Source: Deltaproteobacteria bacterium (GTDB lineage: Bacteria; Desulfobacterota; Binatia; UBA9968). From it: a stretch of DNA of 32,323 bases. Below, in pieces: positions 6,221-12,834 of this stretch. The notes under the pieces are model-generated. The model had not been told where the DNA came from. It saw only the letters and a list, made by a program, of their open reading frames with translations, and searched no databases. Both the position numbers and the translations under genes were made by a program. The stretch is from NCBI GenBank assembly GCA_016180805.1, contig JACPAM010000111.1, positions 1 to 32,323 on the forward strand, read 5' to 3'. Each line of letters begins with the position of its first letter. The first letter of the stretch is position 1.

Positions 6221-7930
6221 CTAACTTCCGCAGGGGATCGTGACCGTGAAGGTGGAACCCTTGCCCGGCTCGCTCGTCACCGCGACGGTTCCGCCGAGCA
6301 TGTCGGTAAACTTCTTCACGATGTAGAGGCCGAGCCCGATGCCGCCGCGCGTTCGGCGGGCCGAGCTATCGCCCTGGTGAAAGATCCTGAAGATGGACGC
6401 CACGGACTCATGGCGGATGCCGATGCCAGTGTCCGTCACCTTGAACTCGACAGAGGCTTGAGGCGGGAGACGTGAGGCATCAGTTAAATCTTCTTCCGTT
6501 GACTGTTGCCCGTTGCCCGTTGCCTCATGCCTGGCGCCTTCTACCAGCCGGGCGGAAACCCGCACCTCTCCACGATCGGTGAATTTGATCGCATTGTTGA
6601 TGAGATTTTGCAGAATCTGCCTGAGCTTCACGCCATCGGTATGGATGGTTGGCAGGTCTGGAGGGTAATCCCACTTCAGCGCGAGGTCTTTGTCCGGAGG
6701 GTAGTCGTAGTCCGTTCGAAGCTCGTCTAAAAAATGGCTCAATCTCACCGGGCGCGAGTTGACCTTGATCGCGTGGGACTCGAGCCTGGTTGCATCGAGG
6801 ATGCTGCTGACCATACTCAGCAACTCATTGGAGCGACTGAGAATTTTGCCGATGACCTTTTCTTGCTCGGAGCTTGTTGCTCCCACCACTTTTTCCTGAA
6901 TCATCCGCGCGTAGCCGTTGATGACGGTGATCGGAGTCTTCAGCTCGTGTGACATAATACTCAGGAATTCGTCTTTCACCTTGTTCGCTCTCTCCAGGTC
7001 CGCTGCTTGTCTTTTCGTTTGTTCGAAGAGCCGGGAATTGTGGATCGCGATCGCCGCCTGTCCGGCAAGCGTCGAGAGAAATTCGATCTCGTCGTCGACG
7101 AAAAGGTGCTCCTCTTTCGTGTAGAAAGAGAGGACCCCCAAAGCCTCCCCTTTGGCGATCAACGGGACACCCAGAAAGGAGACCAGCCCCCGCTTGCGGA
7201 AGGACTCGGGCTCGCTGACCTGCGGGTCGGTATGCAGGTCAGACGACACCAGGGGGGTTTTCGTGTCGAACACGCGACGAGCCAGGTTGCCGCCAGAGTC
7301 CGAGAGCTCTGACTCCGTTTGGTCCTCATCGACATTCCGACTGACGATGGCCTCTAAGGCCTGGGTTTCTTTGTTGTATAACCGAACCGTTGTGGCGGAA
7401 TAGGGGAGAAGCTGATCGATTTTTGCCAGCAGCAACGTCAAGACTTTATGGAGCTCCAGGGTTGAGGTAATGGCCAGGTTGATATCATGCAGACCCGCCT
7501 GGCGCCGCCGATGGTGCTGAACCTGTTCTTCGGCCCGCCGCCGCTCCCGGCGCACTTTGGACTCCCCCAATTCCCGTTCGATGGCGGGAATGAGGCGGGC
7601 GAGGTTCCCCTTCATGATGTAGTCCTGGGCGCCCGCTTTCATCGCCGCCACGGCTGTGTCCTCGCCGATCGTTCCGGAGACGAAGATGAAGGGGATATCG
7701 AGCCCGCTCTTTTTGAGCAACGCCAACGCTCCGGTCCCGGTAAAGTTGGGCATGCTGTAGTCTGACACCACGATGTCCCAACTGTGTCGGGCAAGCGCCG
7801 CCATCATGTCCTCGGCGGTATCCACCCGTTCGTGGATGACATCGTAACCGGCGCGCTGCAGCGCCCGCACCAGAAGCAGCGCGTCGTCTTCCATGTCTTC
7901 GACGATGAGCACCCGCAGCGCTTGGCTCAT
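6221..7930 (-). CDS. Receiver-GAF-histidine kinase hybrid
   Basis: This cytoplasmic protein has 569 residues. Residues 5-120 form a receiver with phospho-acceptor D57 and the conserved Lys at 107. A coiled linker follows, then a GAF domain at about 155-300. HisKA has H328 in SHELKTPITVINGY. The HATPase domain carries LINNAIKF, VTDTGIGI and GGIGLGLYIVKK. It likely accepts phosphate on the receiver and couples it to the kinase, with GAF sensing a small ligand. About 31 residues (463-493), rich in Gln, Glu, Asp and Ser, interrupt the ATPase domain between the N-box and the G1 box. In DNA this insert contains tandem heptamers, so it looks like a captured repeat. The start overlaps the previous gene by 4 bp (ATGA). 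It is the last gene of the five-gene signalling cluster. Confidence 0.92.
   Translation of the reverse strand: MSQALRVLIVEDMEDDALLLVRALQRAGYDVIHERVDTAEDMMAALARHSWDIVVSDYSMPNFTGTGALALLKKSGLDIPFIFVSGTIGEDTAVAAMKAGAQDYIMKGNLARLIPAIERELGESKVRRERRRAEEQVQHHRRRQAGLHDINLAITSTLELHKVLTLLLAKIDQLLPYSATTVRLYNKETQALEAIVSRNVDEDQTESELSDSGGNLARRVFDTKTPLVSSDLHTDPQVSEPESFRKRGLVSFLGVPLIAKGEALGVLSFYTKEEHLFVDDEIEFLSTLAGQAAIAIHNSRLFEQTKRQAADLERANKVKDEFLSIMSHELKTPITVINGYARMIQEKVVGATSSEQEKVIGKILSRSNELLSMVSSILDATRLESHAIKVNSRPVRLSHFLDELRTDYDYPPDKDLALKWDYPPDLPTIHTDGVKLRQILQNLINNAIKFTDRGEVRVSARLVEGARHEATGNGQQSTEEDLTDASRLPPQASVEFKVTDTGIGIRHESVASIFRIFHQGDSSARRTRGGIGLGLYIVKKFTDMLGGTVAVTSEPGKGSTFTVTIPCGS
6504..6524. repeat. 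Three tandem heptamers inside a kinase coding region
   Basis: TGTTGCC is followed by two copies of CGTTGCC, coding on the minus strand for part of the insert in the HATPase domain of the 6221-7930 kinase. Short G/C-rich heptamers of this type are usually intergenic; here the reading frame is kept. Confidence 0.7.
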
Positions 7931-8379
7931 AACGCGGGTCTTCCCACAGGCGGCGGCTCGTTAAGGAGAAGCCAATAGAGACCGAGCTGTCTTACCGCCT
8001 CTGTGAATTGGGCAAAGTCCACTGGCTTTCGAATGTAGCTGTTGGCGCCCAGGCTATACCCGTTGAGGATGTCCTGCTCCTCTTGGGAGGAGGTGAGGAT
8101 CACTACGGGGAGGAGCTTGGTGCGTTCGTGCGCCCGGATTCGGCGCAGGACCTCCAGACCGTCGACCTTGGGCAGTTTTAAGTCGAGGAGGATGAGCGCC
8201 GGCATGACGTCTTGGTCGCGGGAGGCGCGGGCTTCGGTGCCAAAGAGATAGTCCAGGGCTTCCGCACCATCATGCGCGACCACGACCCGATTCTGGATGT
8301 TGTTTTTTTTCAGGGCCCGGAGCGTCAAAGCTTCGTCGTCCGCATTGTCCTCGACCAGCAAGATGCTTTTCTGCTGCAT
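7927..8379 (-). CDS. Single-domain response regulator, Rcp1-type
   Basis: This is a 150-residue stand-alone receiver. Acidic residues D11 and D14-D15 lie near the start, with phospho-acceptor D66 in LLDLKLPKVDGLEVL, then LTSSQEEQD and the Lys of YIRKPVDF. The C-terminal LYWLLLNEPP resembles Rcp1, the receiver that partners cyanobacterial phytochrome kinases. There is no output domain, so it probably shuttles phosphate between kinases or acts by binding a protein. I start at 8379 rather than the track's 8448 because GGAGGG lies 8 bases before this ATG, and upstream codons overlap the neighbouring kinase gene and read as low-complexity Gly/Arg. The stop overlaps the next gene by 4 bp. Confidence 0.9.
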   Translation of the reverse strand: MQQKSILLVEDNADDEALTLRALKKNNIQNRVVVAHDGAEALDYLFGTEARASRDQDVMPALILLDLKLPKVDGLEVLRRIRAHERTKLLPVVILTSSQEEQDILNGYSLGANSYIRKPVDFAQFTEAVRQLGLYWLLLNEPPPVGRPAL

Positions 8380-8396
8380 GGCATTGCCCTCCTTCA

Positions 8397-9563
8397 TCAG
8401 AGGGTAAAGTAAAAGGTAGCGCCTTTTTCCACCTCCGCCTCTGCCCAAATCTCCCCCCCGTGGCGGCGGATAATTCGTTGCACCGTGGCCAGGCCGACGC
8501 CGGTTCCATCAAACTCCGTTGCTTTATGGAGTCGCTGAAACGCGCCAAACAGCTTGGCTTTGTAGGCCATATCAAAGCCTGCCCCATCATCACGAACGAA
8601 ATAGGTCGGCTTGCCATTGTGCTGGGCGGCGCCGAACTCGATGCGAGCGCGCGGGTGTCTCGACGTGAACTTCCAGGCGTTGCTGAAGAGGTTCTCCAGG
8701 ACGACCCGCAGCAATCGCGGGTCTCCCTTGACCTCCAGGCCGTCCTGAATCTGGAACGCCACTTGGCGCTGAGGCTCGCGTTGCTTAAGCTCGGCCGCCA
8801 GGCTTTTCGCCATCTCGCTCAGGTTGACCGGTTCCGGGCGCATCTCGGCCCGGGTGACACGGGACAGATTTAACAGATCGTCAATCAAGTGGCCCATCCG
8901 CTGACTGGCCGTGCGGATGCGCGTGAGGTAGTCCTTCCCCTGCTCGTCGAGCTGCTCGACGTAATCTTCCAGCAAAGCCTGGCTGAAACCGTCGATGCTC
9001 CTGAGAGGTGCCCGCAGGTCGTGGGAGACGGAGTAGCTGAACGCCTCGAGCTCCTTGTTGGCAGCTTCCAGGGCGGCGCTCCGTTCGGCGAGCGCCTCTT
9101 CCGCGCGCTTGCGCTCGCTCACTTCCTCACCCAGGTTCTTATTGGTCAGTTGTAGATTCTCGACGAGCCGCTGATTTTCCAGCAGTAGCCTTTGCTGCCG
9201 GATGGCGTTCCGGATGGTGGCGTGGACCTCGTCCATGTTGAAGGGTTTGCTGATGTAGGCGTAGGCGCCCTGGTTCAGCGCGGCCACCGCAGTCTCCAGG
9301 CTGGCGTAGCCGGTGACCAGGATGAAGCTCGCTTCGGGCTTGATCTCCTTGAGGCTCTCCAGAATCTCAAGCCCGCTCCCGTCCGGCAGCCTCAAGTCCG
9401 CGATCACCACGTCCGGGGCGTCGTTCTCCACGTAGCGCATAGCATCCCTGCCTCGGTTACAGCCGATCACTCGGTAGCCGGCCTCCTCCAGATTGGCGAC
9501 CAGAGTCGTACGCATCCCGCTCTCGTCCTCCACCACCAGGATCTTTGCCGGATCCAGAGTCAT
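8397..9563 (-). CDS. Receiver-histidine kinase hybrid
   Basis: This is a 388-residue soluble protein. The N-terminal receiver has D56 in [13 protein letters not shown] and Lys in ISKPFN. A coiled-coil linker at about 120-175 ([20 protein letters not shown]) leads to HisKA with H181 in [17 protein letters not shown]. That H-box type is common in kinases related to bacteriophytochromes. The ATPase domain shows [19 protein letters not shown] and [12 protein letters not shown] receiver upstream of a kinase implies it is itself regulated by phosphotransfer, probably from the membrane kinase at 10284-11753. It overlaps the tandem receiver gene by 4 bp and ends 17 bp before the Rcp1-type receiver starts, which fits its pairing with that receiver. 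Confidence 0.93.
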   Translation of the reverse strand: MTLDPAKILVVEDESGMRTTLVANLEEAGYRVIGCNRGRDAMRYVENDAPDVVIADLRLPDGSGLEILESLKEIKPEASFILVTGYASLETAVAALNQGAYAYISKPFNMDEVHATIRNAIRQQRLLLENQRLVENLQLTNKNLGEEVSERKRAEEALAERSAALEAANKELEAFSYSVSHDLRAPLRSIDGFSQALLEDYVEQLDEQGKDYLTRIRTASQRMGHLIDDLLNLSRVTRAEMRPEPVNLSEMAKSLAAELKQREPQRQVAFQIQDGLEVKGDPRLLRVVLENLFSNAWKFTSRHPRARIEFGAAQHNGKPTYFVRDDGAGFDMAYKAKLFGAFQRLHKATEFDGTGVGLATVQRIIRRHGGEIWAEAEVEKGATFYFTL

Positions 9564-10294
9564 GGCGTCGGTTCGGATACGGTTTGCTCCACCAGAGTCA
9601 AGAGGTTCTCCAGGTCGAGGGGCTTATAGGCTACGGGATAGGCTCCGGCTTCCAACGCTTGTCTGATGGAGTCTTCCAGAACAAATCCCGTGATGAAGAT
9701 GACCCTGGCGTCGGGATCGATCGCTTTGATCTCCTGGAAGATAGAGACCCCGTCCCTGCCGGGAAGCTTGATATCCATGAAGATGACGTCATAGTGGCGG
9801 TCTTTGACCATCCGGATGGCTTTATCTCCGTCGTCAGCTTCGGACACGCGGTATCCTTTGGTTTTCAGAATCTCGCTCAGCACCGCTCGATCCGAAGTGC
9901 GGTCATCCACGACCAGAATGAGCACGGTCTTAAGCACCGACTGGACGAGACTGATCACCTTTTCCAGGTCGAAGGGCTTGTAGATGACTGAAGAGGCCCC
10001 CTCCTCCAGGGCTTCCTTCACCAGGTCTTCGACAGCGAAGCCCGTCATCATCACCACCACCGATCCCGGACTGATCTTTTTGACCTCCCTGAATGTCTGC
10101 ACTCCGTTGATCCCAGGCATCTTGATGTCCATGAAGATCAGGTCGAAATGCGCTTTCTTAACGGCATCGATGGCCTGGTAACCGTCTTCCACCCCGGTGA
10201 CGTCATAACCCATCTCCTCGATGGTCACCGCCAGGGTAAGGCGCATGCCTTTCATATCATCTACGACGAGAATCTTAGCTTTCTTAGCGGTCAT
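9560..10294 (-). CDS. Tandem two-receiver protein without output domain
   Basis: The 244 residues are filled by two CheY-like domains. The first has VVDD, D56 in [10 protein letters not shown] and Lys106 in YKPFD. The second has VVDD at about 128-131, D174 in [10 protein letters not shown] and Lys224 in YKPLD. The two halves are clearly similar to each other, pointing to an internal duplication. With no DNA-binding, enzymatic or methyl-accepting domain it most likely works as a phosphate relay or sink between the membrane kinase and the soluble kinases. Its ATG lies inside the upstream kinase gene (11-bp overlap), with AAAGG upstream, so the two are translationally coupled. Confidence 0.93.
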   Translation of the reverse strand: MTAKKAKILVVDDMKGMRLTLAVTIEEMGYDVTGVEDGYQAIDAVKKAHFDLIFMDIKMPGINGVQTFREVKKISPGSVVVMMTGFAVEDLVKEALEEGASSVIYKPFDLEKVISLVQSVLKTVLILVVDDRTSDRAVLSEILKTKGYRVSEADDGDKAIRMVKDRHYDVIFMDIKLPGRDGVSIFQEIKAIDPDARVIFITGFVLEDSIRQALEAGAYPVAYKPLDLENLLTLVEQTVSEPTP

Positions 10295-11753
10295 AGCTTG
10301 TGCCTTTGTTCGCAGAGTTGTTTGTTTGCGCGGTTTGCTCGCGGTTTAGCGGCAGCCGGACCGTGAAGGTCGTGCCCTTCCCCGGCTGGCTGCTTACATC
10401 CAGCGCCCCTTTGTGCCTCTCGACGATTTGTTTGACGATCGCCAAGCCCATCCCGATGCCTCTGGGCTTGGTCGTAAACAGGGGATCAAAGATCTTGGCC
10501 AGGTCCTGTTCGGAGATCCCGTGCCCTGAATCCCGAATTTTTACCTCGCCAAGGCCGTCGGCGGGCCTGGCCGAGATGGTGAGCGTGCCGCCTTCGGGCA
10601 TGGCCTCGTCGGCGTTCTTGATCAAGTTAGCAAAGGCGCGGCGCATTTGGTCGCTGTCGACCACGACCTCGGGCAAGGCGGGCGCAAAGTCCTTGATGAC
10701 TTTGACGTTCTTTTTGACTTCCAAGCGGGATAGAGCATTTTCCAGGACCGTATCCAGCTTGGTGGGGGAGACTTTGGGAGGGTTCACACGCGCGAAGTCC
10801 ATCAGGTCGGTGATGATCCGGTTGCACGCCTCCACCTCCTCGTCCATCAGACCAAGAAACTCCCGGACCCTTGGATTCTCTTTGACTACTTCGGAGCCGT
10901 CTACCTTGCCTTTGATGTAGTAGGTAGCGTTCTTGATGGCCCCCAGGGGATTTCTAAGCTCATGGGCAACGCCCGCCGAGAGCTCCCCGATGGCTGCCAG
11001 TCTCTCCGTTCGGATCAATTTTTCCTGAGCCTCGCGGAGTTCTGCCGTCCTTTCCTCGACTTGCTTCTCCAGTCGCACGTTGAAGGACTCGAGCTGATCT
11101 TGCTGCCTGACGATTGTCCTCCAGCCGCGCCATACAATGGAGACCAAGCACCCATACAACACCGCAAATCCCACAGCTATCCAGCCAAAGAGCCAGCGAC
11201 GCAACTCATTGATCCGTTGTGCCGTCGGCAGGTAATACTGGTAGATCTCGAGGACTCCTTGCGGCTCAGTAGTGCCTGGAAAGATGATAGGGGTGTAGAC
11301 CTCTATCAGGGTGCCGAGATGTCTTTCGTGGACACTTTCCACGTCTTTGGACAGCTTGATCTCGATCGCTTTCTCCCCTCGCAGTCCCTTTAGGAAACTC
11401 GCGTTGTTCGGGAATTTTTCCCCGACGCCGGCGGGGTTGTTGGAGTAAGTTACCGTGCCATCCTTTGCCCACAGCTTTACCCGCGCAGTTCGGTCCGAAA
11501 CAATATATTGCTGCACGAACTCATGGAACTCTTTGTACCTCTCTCCGGTCATCGGGGTTTCTAGATCCGCTGGGGTGATTGCACGCAGAAGGCGGCCTGA
11601 AGAGGCGCCCTTAGCTTCTTCAGCCAGCGCATCAATCGCATCCGATTGAATTTTGTTTGATAGGAATACGGCCAGGACCACCGCCAGGGCTGCCATGACG
11701 ATGAAGCCGGCGAGGGAAAACTGGAGCAATAGATTGTCTTTCAGTTTTCTCAT
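10284..11753 (-). CDS. Membrane-bound sensor histidine kinase
   Basis: This 489-residue protein has a transmembrane helix at about 8-31 and an extracytoplasmic sensor region at about 35-180, probably of mixed alpha-beta (dCache/PAS-like) type. It contains LWAKDGTVTYSN, a pattern seen in such sensors. A second transmembrane helix spans about 186-210. A coiled coil leads to HisKA with H264 in GVAHELRNPLGAIKN. The ATPase domain has NLIKNADEAM, IRDSGHGI and GIGMGLAIVK. The protein would sense an external signal and phosphorylate the receivers encoded next. GGAGGG lies about 10 bases upstream of the ATG. It is the first gene of the cluster, so the 280-bp spacer upstream should hold the operon promoter. 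Confidence 0.93.
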   Translation of the reverse strand: MRKLKDNLLLQFSLAGFIVMAALAVVLAVFLSNKIQSDAIDALAEEAKGASSGRLLRAITPADLETPMTGERYKEFHEFVQQYIVSDRTARVKLWAKDGTVTYSNNPAGVGEKFPNNASFLKGLRGEKAIEIKLSKDVESVHERHLGTLIEVYTPIIFPGTTEPQGVLEIYQYYLPTAQRINELRRWLFGWIAVGFAVLYGCLVSIVWRGWRTIVRQQDQLESFNVRLEKQVEERTAELREAQEKLIRTERLAAIGELSAGVAHELRNPLGAIKNATYYIKGKVDGSEVVKENPRVREFLGLMDEEVEACNRIITDLMDFARVNPPKVSPTKLDTVLENALSRLEVKKNVKVIKDFAPALPEVVVDSDQMRRAFANLIKNADEAMPEGGTLTISARPADGLGEVKIRDSGHGISEQDLAKIFDPLFTTKPRGIGMGLAIVKQIVERHKGALDVSSQPGKGTTFTVRLPLNREQTAQTNNSANKGTSYDR

Positions 11754-11845
11754 CTTACTTTACCCTCCATGGTTCTGTGGCTAGAGAAAGTTTCTAGTCT
11801 GCGGTTAACCCGCCTAGATCGTCCGGCGTGCCTTGAGCGGGCGGG

Positions 11846-11872
11846 AAGATAGTATATAAAAACGGCTATCAA
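11846..11872 (-). promoter_or_regulatory. Possible promoter of the signalling operon
   Basis: On the minus strand TTGATA is followed after 15 bases by TATCTT, and a better -10 (TATACT) overlaps this region. The spacing is short for a sigma-70 site and no alternative -35 was seen, so this is only a candidate. The surrounding stretch is the most AT-rich part of the spacer. Confidence 0.25.
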
Positions 11873-12033
11873 AAGGATAAATTAATCTCCATTATGCACG
11901 CCTAGAAGGCGGCAGTCAAGGCGTAAATTTTCATAATTCGCAAGGAATACGGAGGGTTACGAAAAGAGAACTTGGAAAATAAGCGTGGCTGCCCCGGCAA
12001 TTATAGGATGCGCGGGGAATAATGTGCTAAAGG

Positions 12034-12741
12034 ATGGGGCGTGTGCGTAGCCTCGGGGAACTAAACAAGGCTATCGTTGGGTGCGCAAGATGCCCGCGCT
12101 TGGTCAGGTGGCGAGGGGCGGTGGCTAGAAAACCGCCGCGACGATACCAGGGGGAGACTTACTGGTCCAAACCCCTTCCGGGATTCGGGGATCCGGACGC
12201 GCGTCTGCTCATCGTGGGGCTGGCGCCGGCGGCGCATGGTGGGAACCGGACTGGACGGATCTTTACCGGGGATCGAAGCGGTGATTGGCTTTACGGGACT
12301 CTCCACGCCTTCGGTTTTTCCAATCACGCTACATCAGTTCGCCGCGACGATGGTCTAAGGCTCCGTAGCTGCTACGTGACTGCTGCCGTGCGCTGCGCGC
12401 CCCCGGCGAACAAACCCGCCAAAAGAGAGTTTGACAATTGCCGGCCTTATCTCGTGCGCGAGCTGGGGCTTCTGGGGAATCTCCGTGTGGTCGTCGCGCT
12501 GGGTAAAATCGCTTTTGATTCGTTTCTGAAAGCGTATGAGGAAAGCGGAGGTGTCGTTCCGAAGCCCCGGCCTAAGTTTCGGCATGGTGCTCTATATCGG
12601 CTTTCGGACGCTTTGAGCCTTTTGGCATCTTATCATCCCAGCCAGCAGAACACGTTCACCGGCAAGCTCACTCGCCCGATGTTTCAGGCTGTCTTTGAGA
12701 AGGCGAGGGCGATTCTGGAAGGAGGCGCTAGTCAGTTTTAA
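12034..12741 (+). CDS. Family 5 (UdgB-type) uracil-DNA glycosylase
   Basis: This 235-residue protein removes uracil and related deaminated bases from DNA. The diagnostic motif GLAPAAHGGNRTGRIFTGD (about 62-80) and the second motif HPSQQNTFTGKLT are those of UDGb. In this family the first motif lacks the Asn/Asp used by other UDGs. C17, C20, C121 and C136 match the four ligands of the [4Fe-4S] cluster. The annotated ATG has a poor ribosome site because AAAGG abuts it; the GTG three codons on (12043) is better spaced from AAAGGA and may be the true start. The last codons and stop fall in the arm of an AT-rich inverted repeat. It is divergent from the kinase operon. Confidence 0.93.
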   Translation: MGRVRSLGELNKAIVGCARCPRLVRWRGAVARKPPRRYQGETYWSKPLPGFGDPDARLLIVGLAPAAHGGNRTGRIFTGDRSGDWLYGTLHAFGFSNHATSVRRDDGLRLRSCYVTAAVRCAPPANKPAKREFDNCRPYLVRELGLLGNLRVVVALGKIAFDSFLKAYEESGGVVPKPRPKFRHGALYRLSDALSLLASYHPSQQNTFTGKLTRPMFQAVFEKARAILEGGASQF

Positions 12742-12817
12742 GTTTTTAGTTCTTAGTTTTGAGTTGAAGGAGTTTTCTGATTAACTAAAAACCCAAAATT
12801 CAAAACTAAAAACTGAC
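12731..12817. repeat. AT-rich inverted repeat after the glycosylase gene
   Basis: GTCAGTTTT (12731-12739) is the reverse complement of AAAACTGAC (12809-12817). Between them are degenerate alternations of AGTTTTTAGTT and AACTAAAAAC type. The left arm encodes the last residues of the upstream protein. As RNA it could form a hairpin between two plus-strand genes. Confidence 0.65.
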
Positions 12818-12834
12818 GTGGTATAAGGCTTTCC

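Noticed and set aside
8380-8448. Upstream extension of the Rcp1-type receiver gene
   Set aside because: The extra 23 residues overlap the previous kinase gene, are Gly/Arg low-complexity, and a good ribosome site supports the later ATG.
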